A DNA stretch of 64,000 nucleotides from JACPYM01 sp963699175 (GCA_963699175.1 OY969418.1:6014001-6078000), one strand, 5' to 3'; counted from the first letter of the stretch, positions 36,086-45,371 are shown. Numbers and translations: made by a program. Notes: a model not told the origin generated them from the sequence alone.

Positions 36086-37288
36086 ATGAATAGAGCATCA
36101 ATCATCATTGCCAGCGCTCTGCTGGTTTGGTTGGGAGCGTACAGCGGCGGCGTGCTTGTGCACGCACAGCGCGGCCTAACCGATAAGCTGAAACTCGAAG
36201 AAAAAACGCCCGCCCCGTCTAAAAAAAAGCCCAAGGCGGCTGCGGCCAGTAAGCTGGATAGATTCAAACTACGTGATACTGGTCGTAGCGCACGAAATCT
36301 TTCATCGCCTGGAACCGCCGGTAAGCCGGATAGACTCAAATCACGTGATACGGCTAAAGTTGCTAAGCCGGATGCGGAAGTCAAAGTTGGCAAGAAAGAG
36401 GCACTGTTAACCTCCAATAAACCGGAGCTTGTCGAGTCCAAGCCGCTGCTTTCTACCCCTTATTCCATCCGGATCAAAACCAACGTGCAAACCGGGCGTG
36501 TCTCCTATGCGATACGGAACGACAGCAAGCGGGTGAAAGATATTCAAGACGGCAGCGTGTTGCTCGACAATCTGAGCGCCGGTGCCTGTGAAATCGAAGT
36601 GAGCGCCAACGAAGATGGCTATAAACCGCTGAGGCATACGCTCCAAATCGGAGCCGAGCCGCCGGAAGTTTCTTTACCCCTGGAACGGTATCTCAGCGAA
36701 AGCCCGTTTGGGGCGAAGTGGGCAAAAACGGAAGAATGGGAGATACCGGCGGGCTGGAGAATAGAGCAAAATAAATTAGTCGCCAGAGGGCCGGGGGTGG
36801 CTTTGCCACGGGACAAAGACCGGCGACATTACGCCGATTTCAAGTTGCTCACCAAGTTCAGAATGGACAATGACAAGGCCGTTTCGTTCGCCTTGCGCGC
36901 ACGGGACGAGCGGAACTACTACCTGATTCAGATCACAGGTGGTAAGGCCGACCCGCAATACACGTTGCGCGGTTTTGTGGTCAAGGACGGCGTGCGCACA
37001 GATTTGTTTCCCAGTTCGTACCATGTACCTGTGAAATATTACGACCGCCTGATCGCCAACGGAGCAGTTTGGCCTGAGTTGACGATTGAGTGTGTCGGCA
37101 ATAAGTTTACGGTGTATCTGGGCGACAGCGAGGGACCTGAGGCTATTAGACTGGCAGTGCTGGAAGACCCTAACAATCATTTTCTACGCGGCGCTCCCGG
37201 CATTGCAGTGCGAGATGATGAACAACAAATGATCGAGAAGTTTCAAGTTATCCCTCCCACTCCCAAAAACACTGCGCGCCTAAAGTGA
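36086..37288 (+). CDS. Secreted protein of unknown function, concanavalin/DUF1080-like C-terminus
   Basis: A 400-residue protein. A signal peptide (IIIASALLVWLGAYSGGVLVHA) is followed by a Lys/Pro/Ala-rich region (about 30-120) containing two copies of a KxDRxKxRDT motif (KLDRFKLRDT and KPDRLKSRDT). Next is a PEGA-like beta segment (about 125-200: SIRIKTNVQTGRVSYAI, GSVLLDNLSAG, GYKPLRHTLQI). A C-terminal beta-sandwich-like half resembles DUF1080/laminarinase-type folds (ADFKLLTKFRMDNDKAVSFA, ELTIECVGNKFTVYLGD, GAPGIAVRDDE). No catalytic residues are evident, so it may bind a carbohydrate or protein at the cell surface. RBS GAGGAAC. It follows the outer-membrane receptor and a dispersed repeat. 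Confidence 0.7.
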   Translation: MNRASIIIASALLVWLGAYSGGVLVHAQRGLTDKLKLEEKTPAPSKKKPKAAAASKLDRFKLRDTGRSARNLSSPGTAGKPDRLKSRDTAKVAKPDAEVKVGKKEALLTSNKPELVESKPLLSTPYSIRIKTNVQTGRVSYAIRNDSKRVKDIQDGSVLLDNLSAGACEIEVSANEDGYKPLRHTLQIGAEPPEVSLPLERYLSESPFGAKWAKTEEWEIPAGWRIEQNKLVARGPGVALPRDKDRRHYADFKLLTKFRMDNDKAVSFALRARDERNYYLIQITGGKADPQYTLRGFVVKDGVRTDLFPSSYHVPVKYYDRLIANGAVWPELTIECVGNKFTVYLGDSEGPEAIRLAVLEDPNNHFLRGAPGIAVRDDEQQMIEKFQVIPPTPKNTARLK

Positions 37289-37368
37289 TCCTGGCCAGAG
37301 CAGGTTTGACTGAGCGCCGCCGAGGCTTCGGTCTGTATTGCTAAACTTAGTCGCGACTTTTGCCTCGC

Positions 37369-37397
37369 TTGACCCCTCCCTACCCATTGGCTATCTT
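37369..37397 (+). promoter_or_regulatory. Sigma70-type promoter of efp
   Basis: TTGACC (37369-37374), a 17-bp spacer and TATCTT (37392-37397), about 70 bp before the efp start codon. Confidence 0.5.
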
Positions 37398-37467
37398 ATT
37401 GCCTTTTTCAACTACGCAATATTGCCCCTATGGCAGTCATCGCAGAATTTCTAGGAGAGTTTTTATT

Positions 37468-38034
37468 ATGGCCTCAATCAAGGCGAACCAAATTCGTAAA
37501 GGGATGGTGCTGCTGCACAACGGCGTACCGCACCGTGTCGTTGAATTCCATCACCACACGCCTGGCAACTTGCGCGCGATGGTGCAGACGCGCATGCGCA
37601 ATCTGAAGACCGGCAACACGATGGAACATCGCTTCAGTTCGACTGAGGCGGTCGAACGCGCGCACTTTGAAGAACAGGAGATGACTTATCTCTACAACGA
37701 GGGCGATACCTACTACTTCATGAACACCGACACCTACGAGCAAATCGGGCTACACGCCGAAGAACTTGGCGATGATGTCGGCTACTTGCTGCCCGAAACC
37801 GCCGTCCGGGTCGAATTCTTCGAGGGATCGCCGATCAGCGTCACGATTCCGCAAGTTGTCGAATTGAAGGTCGTCGAGACCGAGCCGGAGATCAAGGGCG
37901 CGACCGTGAGCAACGTCGGCAAACCGGCCAAGCTCGAAACCGGCATCACCATCCAGGTGCCCGCCTTCATCAAAGAGGGCGAAAAGATTCGCGTGGACAC
38001 CACCGAAGGCCGCTACATCGAACGCGCGAAATAG
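37468..38034 (+). CDS. efp: Elongation factor P with asparagine at the tip position
   Basis: A 188-residue EF-P with the three usual beta-barrel domains: KOW-like N-terminal domain (IKANQIRKGMVLLHNG), central OB domain (FMNTDTYEQIG) and C-terminal OB domain (VVELKVVETEPEIKGAT, GEKIRVDT, YIERAK). EF-P enters the ribosomal E site and relieves stalling at polyproline. The loop that contacts the peptidyl-tRNA reads HTPGNLRAM, placing N34 where E. coli has the beta-lysylated K34, so this protein cannot carry that modification there. ATG 37468 has an AGGAGAG RBS; the open frame extends upstream without similarity. Confidence 0.93.
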   Translation: MASIKANQIRKGMVLLHNGVPHRVVEFHHHTPGNLRAMVQTRMRNLKTGNTMEHRFSSTEAVERAHFEEQEMTYLYNEGDTYYFMNTDTYEQIGLHAEELGDDVGYLLPETAVRVEFFEGSPISVTIPQVVELKVVETEPEIKGATVSNVGKPAKLETGITIQVPAFIKEGEKIRVDTTEGRYIERAK

Positions 38035-38037
38035 CAA

Positions 38038-38077
38038 AGTGGCCAGTGGCAAACAGCTCGGTTGACCACTGGCCACT
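38038..38077 (+). repeat. 12-bp inverted repeat between efp and waaA
   Basis: AGTGGCCAGTGG (38038-38049) and CCACTGGCCACT (38066-38077) are perfect complements around a 16-nt loop. It starts 3 bp after the efp stop and ends 10 bp before the waaA ATG. It may attenuate efp readthrough or be a small repeat element; the waaA RBS region lies next to it. Confidence 0.6.
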
Positions 38078-38087
38078 GACCATTGCA

Positions 38088-39401
38088 ATGTATCTGCTCT
38101 ACAGCTTCCTGTTTACCTTAGCCTTCGCCGCGCTCCTGCCTTATTTCGCCTGGCAAGCTTTTTTCAAGCAGAAATACCTGAGCAATTTGGGCGAACGCTT
38201 GGGGCGACTGCCTGCCGGTTGGCTGAATGACACGCGTCCGACGATTTGGCTGCACGCGGTGTCGGTGGGAGAAACGCTGGCCGCTGCGCCGTTGCTCAAA
38301 GCCTTGCGCGCGCGCTTTCCGCGACATCGGCTGATTGTTTCAACCACGACGGCGACGGGGCAAGCCGTGGCGCGTTCGCGCATCGTCGAAGCGAACGGCT
38401 TTTGCTACTTTCCTTTTGATTGGCGCTTTGCGGTGCGGCGCGCGTTGGCGGCCATCAAACCGCGGGCGGTGATTTTGATGGAGTCCGAATTGTGGCCGAA
38501 TTTTTTGGCCGAGTGCAGCGCGCGGCAAATTCCAGTGTTGGTTGCCAACGGGCGCATCTCGGATCGCTCGTTCAAACGTTCGCGCTATGTGCGCGGCTTG
38601 CTGAAACCGCTTTACCGCAACGTCACGCGCTTTTTGATGCAGAGCGCGCTGGATGCCGAGCGTGCCGTGGCGTTGGGAGCCGAGCCTGCGTTAATCAGCG
38701 TCAGCGGCAATTTGAAATACGACATCGGCGACAAAGAACAGCCGGCTCAGTTGACGGAACTAACCAACGAGCTAGCGCGCATCTTTGATTTGAATCAGGC
38801 GCCGCTGATTGTGGCAGGCAGCACGAGCGAAGGGGAAGAAGAACTCTTACTCACAGCTTTCTTGGCTTTGCGCCAAGCGTCAGGGTTGGAAGCCACGCGC
38901 CTCTTAATTGCACCGCGCCAGCCTGAGCGCTTTGACCAAGTGGCGCGTTTGTTCGAGCAGCGAGGGCTGAATTACCTGCGGCGTTCGGCCTGTGTAGGGA
39001 CCGCTAGAGTAGAGCCAGCCAAGGTAATACTGCTCGATTCGATGGGTGAACTGGCGGCGCTTTACCAACTGGCCTCGGCGGTTTTTGTTGGAGGCAGCCT
39101 GGTGCCGAAGGGCGGTCACAACATTCTTGAGCCAGCGTTTTATGCCAAGCCGATTATCGTCGGGCCACATATGGAAAACTTCCGCGAGATTACCCGGGAA
39201 TTTTTGCGACGTGAGGCTCTAGTCCAAGTGCCAGGTGTTACCGAGCAGGAATTGGTTGAGCAGCTCCGTGCAGTGTTTAGCCGCTTGCTGAGCGATCAAA
39301 CATACGCAGAGCAACTCGGACAAAATGCGCGGCAGGCGATTGAGGCCAATCGTGGCGCGACCGAGCGCACGGTTGAAGCCATTGCCGCGCTGCTCGATTG
39401 A
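38088..39401 (+). CDS. waaA: 3-deoxy-D-manno-octulosonic-acid (Kdo) transferase
   Basis: A 437-residue GT30 enzyme that adds Kdo from CMP-Kdo to lipid IVA at the inner membrane. It shows an N-terminal membrane anchor (LLYSFLFTLAFAALLPYFAW), WLHAVSVGETLAAAPLL with the acceptor-side glutamate, ILMESELWPNF, and the C-terminal donor-binding GGSLVPKGGHNILEPAFY and VGPHMENF. ATG 38088 gives the normal membrane-anchor start; an earlier frame start at 38046 lies inside an inverted repeat. lpxK follows after 15 bp, forming a lipid A/Kdo operon. Confidence 0.92.
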   Translation: MYLLYSFLFTLAFAALLPYFAWQAFFKQKYLSNLGERLGRLPAGWLNDTRPTIWLHAVSVGETLAAAPLLKALRARFPRHRLIVSTTTATGQAVARSRIVEANGFCYFPFDWRFAVRRALAAIKPRAVILMESELWPNFLAECSARQIPVLVANGRISDRSFKRSRYVRGLLKPLYRNVTRFLMQSALDAERAVALGAEPALISVSGNLKYDIGDKEQPAQLTELTNELARIFDLNQAPLIVAGSTSEGEEELLLTAFLALRQASGLEATRLLIAPRQPERFDQVARLFEQRGLNYLRRSACVGTARVEPAKVILLDSMGELAALYQLASAVFVGGSLVPKGGHNILEPAFYAKPIIVGPHMENFREITREFLRREALVQVPGVTEQELVEQLRAVFSRLLSDQTYAEQLGQNARQAIEANRGATERTVEAIAALLD

Positions 39402-39416
39402 GCGTAAAAACCAAGT

Positions 39417-40478
39417 ATGTTTCTCCCGCCGCTCACACGCCCGGTTTTTTATCTGCCAGCCAAACTATACGCAGGCGTCGTGCGTGCGCGTGCGTGGCTG
39501 TACGAAAACGCCTGGTTCAAACAACGACAACTTGCCGCGCCGGTCATCAGCGTTGGCAACCTCAGCGTGGGCGGCACGGGCAAGACGCCGTGTGTGGCGT
39601 GGTTGGCCAACCGGCTGCGCGCGGAAGGCCACGCCGTGGCGATTCTGAGTCGTGGCTACAAACGTACGAGCATTGGGCGTGTCGAAGTGTCGGACGGGCA
39701 GACGATTTTATGTGACGCGCGGGTAGCAGGCGATGAGCCGTACCTGTTGGCGCGCGCTTGTCCGGGCGTGCGCGTGGTCGTGGATCGTGATCGTTATGCG
39801 GCAGGGAAGTGGTTGGCTGAACGTGTGAAGGTTGCGGTCTTTTTACTTGATGACGGCTATCAGCATCTGCGCTTGCGCCGCGATTTGAATTTGTTGCTGC
39901 TTGATGCGAAGGAAAGTCTGACCGATTTGAAATTGGTTCCTTTTGGGCGGTTGCGCGAGCCTTTGACGGCCCTGCGCCGTGCGGACGCAGTGATTATGAC
40001 GCGTGCCGATCAGTCGTTTGCTCAAGGCGCATTTGAAAATGCGCTCAAGCGTTATGCGCGTCCCGGAACGCCGGTCTTTTATGCGCAACACAAGTTGACC
40101 GGTTTACGCCGTCTGCCGGATGGCAGATTGAGCAGCTTTGAAGCTTTTGCCGCCGAACCAGTCGCAGCGTTTTCCGGCATTGCCCGCCCAGAACGGTTCA
40201 TCCGCAACTTACATGAGCTGGAAATGCAAGTCGCGTGGCAGCGCAGCTTTCCCGATCATCACCGCTACACACAAGCAGATTTTGAGGCCATCAACCAAGC
40301 GGCAGTACAAGTCGGCGCTGCTGCGCTCATCACGACAGAGAAGGACGCGGCGAATCTGACGCCAGAATTGATCCGCGCGGCAACTTTACCAATTTATGCC
40401 GCTCAGCTTGCGTTTCAGTGCGCGCAGGAAGAAGAGCTTTGGCGGCTTGTTCGCCAGACCGTCACGCGCCCTTCGTGA
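39417..40478 (+). CDS. lpxK: Tetraacyldisaccharide 4'-kinase
   Basis: A 353-residue enzyme that phosphorylates the 4' position of the lipid A disaccharide. The modified P-loop ISVGNLSVGGTGKTP is near residue 42, followed by AILSRGYKR, VGDEPYLLA (as VAGDEPYLLA), DDGYQHLRLRRDLNLLLLD and a C-terminal FPDHHRYTQADF and ITTEKDAANL. It partners with waaA directly upstream. Their presence indicates an LPS-type outer membrane. Confidence 0.92.
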   Translation: MFLPPLTRPVFYLPAKLYAGVVRARAWLYENAWFKQRQLAAPVISVGNLSVGGTGKTPCVAWLANRLRAEGHAVAILSRGYKRTSIGRVEVSDGQTILCDARVAGDEPYLLARACPGVRVVVDRDRYAAGKWLAERVKVAVFLLDDGYQHLRLRRDLNLLLLDAKESLTDLKLVPFGRLREPLTALRRADAVIMTRADQSFAQGAFENALKRYARPGTPVFYAQHKLTGLRRLPDGRLSSFEAFAAEPVAAFSGIARPERFIRNLHELEMQVAWQRSFPDHHRYTQADFEAINQAAVQVGAAALITTEKDAANLTPELIRAATLPIYAAQLAFQCAQEEELWRLVRQTVTRPS

Positions 40479-40568
40479 GTGTCACTCGTAAAACGCCTTA
40501 TGCTATGATGCGCGCACGTCGCCAGCCAGCGGCGTCCATTGATTCTCTGTAAACCAAGCGAGGTCGAA

Positions 40569-41129
40569 ATGTCTTATCCAGTTGCGCGTCGCCTGTTCAC
40601 GGTTGCCGAATATCATCAAATGCTCGCGGCGGAAATCCTGACCAAAGACGACCGCGTCGAATTGCTCAACGGGGAGATTGTCGAAATGAGTCCAGTCAGC
40701 CCAAGCCATGCTTCTGTCGTTAAGCGAATCGCGCGCGCTTTCAATCGCCGCATCGGCGACGAGGCGATGGTTGGTGTGCAAGACCCCATTCAACTTGATG
40801 ACTTGTCCGAACCGCAGCCCGATCTGTCTTTGTTGCGGGCGCGTCCTGATTTTTACTCTCTTTCGCACCCGAAACCGGAAGAGATTCTGTTGGTGGTTGA
40901 AGTAGCCGAAACTTCAGGGCTAAAAGACCGTCTCATCAAACAACCCGCCTACGCCAAAGCCGGAATCAGCGAGTATTGGATCGTTGACATCCCGCAAGAC
41001 CTGATCGAAGTTTGTACGCAGCCAGTTAATGGCGTTTATCAAACGACGCGCCAAGTGCGACGTGGCGAAACGCTCGCGCCACAAGCGCTGCCACACGTCG
41101 CGTTGAAAGCGGCAGAACTGCTCGGTTGA
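40569..41129 (+). CDS. Uma2 family (DUF820) endonuclease-like protein
   Basis: A 186-residue PD-(D/E)xK-fold protein of the Uma2 group. The putative active-site residues are the aspartate in EPQPDLSLLR and the glutamate in EILLVVEVAETS, followed by DRLIKQPAYAKAGISEYWIVD. The N-terminal YHQMLAAEILTKDDRVELLNGEIVEMSP is typical. The family is abundant in cyanobacteria and acidobacteria; function is not established. ATG 40569 has a GAGG-type RBS. Confidence 0.85.
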   Translation: MSYPVARRLFTVAEYHQMLAAEILTKDDRVELLNGEIVEMSPVSPSHASVVKRIARAFNRRIGDEAMVGVQDPIQLDDLSEPQPDLSLLRARPDFYSLSHPKPEEILLVVEVAETSGLKDRLIKQPAYAKAGISEYWIVDIPQDLIEVCTQPVNGVYQTTRQVRRGETLAPQALPHVALKAAELLG

Positions 41130-41157
41130 TTTGTTTGCAGTGAGGTGAAACGCGCCA

Positions 41158-42075
41158 ATGCAAAACTACATTGACGATTTTCTGAAGCACCTGAAATACG
41201 AGCGCAATGCGTCACCGCACACGCTGCGCAACTACGAGATTGATCTCGTGCAGTTTTACGACCACCTCGCGCCGCCCGACAAAGAGGGCAACCGCCGCGA
41301 GGTGGATATTCGCGCGATTGACAACCTGACCATCCGCGATTTTATGGCGACGCTCTACGAGCAAAAGAAGAAGAAAAGCTCGATCCATCGTAAGGTCGCT
41401 GCGTTGCGCACGTTTTTCAAATACCTCTGCCGCGAAGGCATCCTCGAACTCAATCCCGCCATGCTCGTGGCCAGCCCGCGGGTCGAGCATACTTTGCCCA
41501 ATCACTTGAACGTCGAGCAGATGATCCGCTTCATCGAAACACCCGAAACCGACACCGTGTTGGGCAAGCGTGACCGCGCGATCCTAGAATTGCTCTACGC
41601 CAGCGGCTTGCGTGTCTCGGAATTGGTCAACCTAAATTTACGCGATATTGACTTCGCCAACCTCAGCGTGCGCGTGAAAGGCAAAGGTCGCAAAGAGCGC
41701 ATCGTGCCCTTTGGCGAGCACGCCAAACTGGCGTTACAGAACTACCTCGGCGTACGTGGAGAGTTGCTGGTTGAGGCTGATCCAGAGAAGATGGACCCGC
41801 TGGCAGTGTTTATGAATTATCAGGGTACACGCATTACCACACGTTCAGTCGGGCGCATGGTAGATAAGTACGTGAAGATTTGCGCCGACATTCATCACAT
41901 CAGCCCGCACTCGTTGCGCCACTCGTTCGCCACGCACTTGCTCGACGCGGGTGCCGACTTGCGTGTGATTCAGGAGTTGCTTGGCCACGTGCGGCTGTCT
42001 ACGACGCAACAATATACGCACGTAGCGTTGGACAAGCTGATGGAGGTTTACGATAAGGCGCATCCGAAGGCTTAG
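41158..42075 (+). CDS. xerC: Tyrosine recombinase XerC/XerD
   Basis: A 305-residue site-specific recombinase. The N-terminal SAM-like core-binding domain (about 1-95, NASPHTLRNYEIDLVQFY) is followed by the catalytic domain with arginine in YASGLRVSELVNL, lysine in VKGKGRKERIVPFG, HSLRHSFATHLL, the second His in ELLGHVRLSTTQ and nucleophile tyrosine in QQYTHVA. The size and sequence match chromosomal XerC/D, which resolve chromosome dimers at dif, better than phage or integron integrases. XerC versus XerD cannot be settled without the partner. Confidence 0.87.
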   Translation: MQNYIDDFLKHLKYERNASPHTLRNYEIDLVQFYDHLAPPDKEGNRREVDIRAIDNLTIRDFMATLYEQKKKKSSIHRKVAALRTFFKYLCREGILELNPAMLVASPRVEHTLPNHLNVEQMIRFIETPETDTVLGKRDRAILELLYASGLRVSELVNLNLRDIDFANLSVRVKGKGRKERIVPFGEHAKLALQNYLGVRGELLVEADPEKMDPLAVFMNYQGTRITTRSVGRMVDKYVKICADIHHISPHSLRHSFATHLLDAGADLRVIQELLGHVRLSTTQQYTHVALDKLMEVYDKAHPKA

Positions 42076-42092
42076 CTGGAACTCAAATCACC

Positions 42093-42737
42093 TCAAACAT
42101 CCGGCGTATTCTGCAAACTGCGCCACAGATACCACGAGACGACGGAGCAATAAGGCCGCCAGCCGCGCTCTTCGGCGAGTTGCTCGATCTCTACGGCATT
42201 CGGCAAATGATCGAAGCCATAAAGCCGCTCAATCGCCCGTCGCACGCCCAGGTCGCCAACCGGCAGCACGTCAAGGCGGCCCAGCGAAAAGATCAAAAAC
42301 ATATGCACCGTCCACACGCCGATGCCTTTGACCTGGGTGAGCATCGCGATCACTTCGTCATCGCTCATGCGCGCGAAGCGATTGAATTTGAGCGTGCCGT
42401 CCTGGGTCTTCGCTGCCAGGTCTTTCATAAACGCGACCTTCATATTCGACATGCCAGTTGCGCGCAGTTGCTCGTGCGGTGTCGCTAGAATGTGTTCGGG
42501 CCTGATCACTCGCGTTGGGGTGTAGAGCGCCTTGAAGCGACCGTGGATCGTCGCGGCGGCTTTGGTTGAGAGCTGCTGTGAAATGATCGAGCCGACCATT
42601 GTTTCAAAATAGCGCGTATGCGGCTTGATGCCGCATTGGCCATATTGTTTGATGACTGGGCGCAAGGCCGGATCGCGCCGGGCCAGCTTGCGGATGGCTT
42701 CGTTTAACTCTTCCGTAAAGGCGGCGAGTTTGCTCAA
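42093..42737 (-). CDS. alkA: DNA-3-methyladenine glycosylase II-type HhH-GPD protein
   Basis: A 214-residue base-excision repair glycosylase that removes alkylated purines. The helix-hairpin-helix motif VKGIGVWTVHMFLI is followed by the catalytic aspartate in VLPVGDLGVRRAI. SIISQQLSTKAAATI near residue 50 is the usual GPD-family opening. No iron-sulfur cysteine cluster is present. It is the last gene of a minus-strand run that starts with mazG, 10 bp after the M20 hydrolase. Confidence 0.88.
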   Translation of the reverse strand: MSKLAAFTEELNEAIRKLARRDPALRPVIKQYGQCGIKPHTRYFETMVGSIISQQLSTKAAATIHGRFKALYTPTRVIRPEHILATPHEQLRATGMSNMKVAFMKDLAAKTQDGTLKFNRFARMSDDEVIAMLTQVKGIGVWTVHMFLIFSLGRLDVLPVGDLGVRRAIERLYGFDHLPNAVEIEQLAEERGWRPYCSVVSWYLWRSLQNTPDV

Positions 42738-42747
42738 GACTGTCCTC

Positions 42748-44052
42748 CTATTTCATCGCATCTAATTTCAACAGCGTGTGCAAGAGCACATTCGCGCCAT
42801 TGGTTATGTCTTCAGGTTTCGAGAATTCGCGCGGACTGTGGCTGATGCCATTCACGCTCGGCACGAAGATCATGCCGATAGGCGCGAGCGGAGCAAGCTC
42901 CTGCGCGTCGTGCCCCGCGCCGCTCGGCATAGCTTTGGTCGTGAAGCCCAGGCCGCGCGCCGTTTCGTCAATCACCTGGCGAATGCGCACATCACACAGC
43001 GCGGGCACGATGGTGTTTGTTTCGCGGAAGTTGAACTTCGTGCCGGTGGCGGCTTCGATCTGGCGCACCTCGGTTTGAATCTGTTGAAAGAACGTTTGAA
43101 TCTTGGCGGCGTCCAGATCACGCAGTTCCAGGCTCGTGATGACCTTGCCGGGGATGACGTTGTACGCGCCCGGCTGCGCTTGAATCTTGCCGACCGTGCC
43201 AACTTGTCTGCCGGGCAAGCTGCGCACCACGCGGTTGACAGCCTGGATGTACTGGGCCGCGGCCAGTAACGCGTCCTTGCGCTGATTCATCGGCGTCGTG
43301 CCCGCGTGATTGGCGAAGCCTTCAATCGTGACTTCCCATTGTTGGATGCCAACGATGCCTTCGACCACACCGATGTTGAGCTTTTCGGTATCGAGAATGC
43401 CGCCTTGCTCGATGTGCAATTCCAAATAGCCTGTGATCTCGCCGCGTTTGCGCAGAGGTTGCGCCAGCTTATCTGGATCACCGCCAATGAATTTGATTCC
43501 CTCGCGGACAGTCTTGCCGCTATTGGTGGCCAAGCCAAGTTGTCTTTCGGTTAACCCGCTCGCAAACGCGTGACTGCCATACGTGCCGCCCTCTTCGTTG
43601 GCGAAGATAATGACTTCGAGCGGATGGCGCAGTTTGACGTTGGTTTCCGCCAGTGTCTGCGCCACTTCAATTGCGCCCATCGAACCGACATCGCCATCGT
43701 AATTGCCGCCCTCCGGCACCGAATCAATGTGCGAACCGAGCACGAGCGGAGGCAGGCTCGCTTCATTGCCGGCGCGCCGTCCGATCAGGTTGCCTGCCGC
43801 ATCAATGCTTGCTTCGAGTTTTGCGTCACGCAGCAAACGCAACGCATACTCGCGCCCTTGCCGGTCGGCTTCGGTGTAGGCCACGCGGCTCACGCCGCCC
43901 TGCGGGTTCTTGCCAAATTCCGACAACTCGCGCAGGTGCGCGTTGAGACGCTGGCCGTTCACGCGCAGCCCTCGTGCTGTTTGCATACGGGGCAGAGCAG
44001 CGGCAATGGCAGCACAGAACAAATGCTGATTGAACTCTCGCCGGTTTACCAT
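42748..44052 (-). CDS. M20-family amidohydrolase (allantoate/N-carbamoyl-amino-acid hydrolase type)
   Basis: A 434-residue dinuclear zinc hydrolase of the hydantoinase/carbamoylase group. Zinc-site residues lie in VLGSHIDSVPEGGNYDGD and FANEEGGTYGSHAF. ELHIEQGGIL and GFANHAGTTPMNQRKDAL belong to the dimerisation/substrate part, and GAGHDAQELA to the C-terminal zinc ligand. The N-terminus NRREFNQHLFCAAIAAALP looks like a twin-arginine export signal, so the enzyme may act in the periplasm, unlike most cytoplasmic relatives. The exact substrate is unknown. Confidence 0.85.
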   Translation of the reverse strand: MVNRREFNQHLFCAAIAAALPRMQTARGLRVNGQRLNAHLRELSEFGKNPQGGVSRVAYTEADRQGREYALRLLRDAKLEASIDAAGNLIGRRAGNEASLPPLVLGSHIDSVPEGGNYDGDVGSMGAIEVAQTLAETNVKLRHPLEVIIFANEEGGTYGSHAFASGLTERQLGLATNSGKTVREGIKFIGGDPDKLAQPLRKRGEITGYLELHIEQGGILDTEKLNIGVVEGIVGIQQWEVTIEGFANHAGTTPMNQRKDALLAAAQYIQAVNRVVRSLPGRQVGTVGKIQAQPGAYNVIPGKVITSLELRDLDAAKIQTFFQQIQTEVRQIEAATGTKFNFRETNTIVPALCDVRIRQVIDETARGLGFTTKAMPSGAGHDAQELAPLAPIGMIFVPSVNGISHSPREFSKPEDITNGANVLLHTLLKLDAMK

Positions 44053-44081
44053 TTTTTTCTCGAGATTTGCTTAGTTCGTTA

Positions 44082-45371
44082 TCAACTGTACTTCAACCAC
44101 CGCGCCACCTCCGGCAATGAAGGCCGCTTGCCGTACATCAACACGCCCACGCGATAAATCTTCGCGGCCAGCCAGATCAGCGCCAGGATTGTCGTCAGAT
44201 TCAACACAATCGAAAGCACGATCTGCCAGACGGGCGGCGTCTGAAAGCTGATGCGCATAAACATCAGGATCGGACTGAAGAAGGGAATGAACGAGAGCAG
44301 CGTCGAAGTGAGCGAGTTCGGGTCTTGCATCACCAGCGCCGAGATCATGATCGGAATCACGATGGTCATGGTGACGGGAATCTGCATCTGCTGCCCATCT
44401 TCTTCGTTCGAGACAATCGCGCCGACCATTGCGTAGAGCGTGGCGTACAAGAAATAACCCAGCGTGAAGTAGAGCACGAAGAAGAACATCAGCATGGGCG
44501 AGAGGCTCGGCAGCGGAACTTTGACAAAGCGCATCAGCGGCATTGTGCCGAGTATGCTCAGCAGCGTGCCGGTCAACGCCCAGACGGCGAACTGCGTCAA
44601 GCCGACCAGGCCAATGCCGATCAATTTGCCGAGCATCAATTCAATCGGTTTGACCGAGGAGAGCAAGACTTCGATGATGCGCCACTGCTTTTCTTCGATC
44701 ACACCGCGCATCACCGTGATGCCGTAAACCAGGATCGAGACATAGATCGCCATAATCAAACCAAAGGTCAAAAAGAAGGTTTGCCCTTCTTCACGCTGGC
44801 CCTGCCGGTTGATTGTGTCGAGCGAGACACTGCGGCTCAAGTTGTTGACGCGATTGGCGTCGAGTCCCGCCTCGGCCATGCGGCGTTCGATGACTGCGTC
44901 GTTGACTGCGTCGCTGACGTTGCCTTTAGTAGTCAAGTCGCCGACGTTCTTGGCAAAGTAGGGGAAATGATTTTGCTTCAGCGCTTCTTTCGGCAGCACG
45001 ACGTAGGCGGTCAATTGTCCGCTGGCAAGCTGATCGTTTAATAATTTCTGTTTGGCTGTAGCTTCTTCGGGCGTCGCGGCAACTTCGCGGCGCAGGATAT
45101 AGCGATCCGTCTCGCCCTGTTTCTCAGCTTCGCGCTCAGTATCGTTGTCGCGCGTTAGGATCTCTTCAACGCGACGATACAATCGCTCATCGCCATTTTG
45201 ATCGAGGATGGCGATCTGATGTGTTTTATGGCTGCTTAGTTTCACCATCAATGCTGGCACAGTCATATACATCACCAGCAGCAGCGGGCTGGCAATCGTG
45301 CCGAAGAGGAAGCCTTTGGAACGCACGCGAATCAGGTATTCGCGCTTGATGATCGCTTTGAGTTTCTCCAT
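44082..45371 (-). CDS. ABC-2 type transporter permease (NatB-like), second copy
   Basis: A 429-residue membrane protein with an N-terminal helix (GFLFGTIASPLLLVMYMTVP), a large external domain (about 50-210) and a C-terminal block of five or six helices. It contains GVIEEKQWRIIEVLLSSVKP, the coupling-helix region typical of NatB-like permeases. It is a paralogue of the upstream gene (45399-46661); both end in an almost identical ARWLKYS/VRWLKYS. No ATP-binding subunit is encoded nearby. Confidence 0.87.
   Translation of the reverse strand: MEKLKAIIKREYLIRVRSKGFLFGTIASPLLLVMYMTVPALMVKLSSHKTHQIAILDQNGDERLYRRVEEILTRDNDTEREAEKQGETDRYILRREVAATPEEATAKQKLLNDQLASGQLTAYVVLPKEALKQNHFPYFAKNVGDLTTKGNVSDAVNDAVIERRMAEAGLDANRVNNLSRSVSLDTINRQGQREEGQTFFLTFGLIMAIYVSILVYGITVMRGVIEEKQWRIIEVLLSSVKPIELMLGKLIGIGLVGLTQFAVWALTGTLLSILGTMPLMRFVKVPLPSLSPMLMFFFVLYFTLGYFLYATLYAMVGAIVSNEEDGQQMQIPVTMTIVIPIMISALVMQDPNSLTSTLLSFIPFFSPILMFMRISFQTPPVWQIVLSIVLNLTTILALIWLAAKIYRVGVLMYGKRPSLPEVARWLKYS

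Noticed and set aside
41158..42075. The tyrosine recombinase as a phage or integron integrase
   Set aside because: Its length, domain order and sequence fit chromosomal XerC/D; no attachment repeats, cassettes or phage genes are near it.
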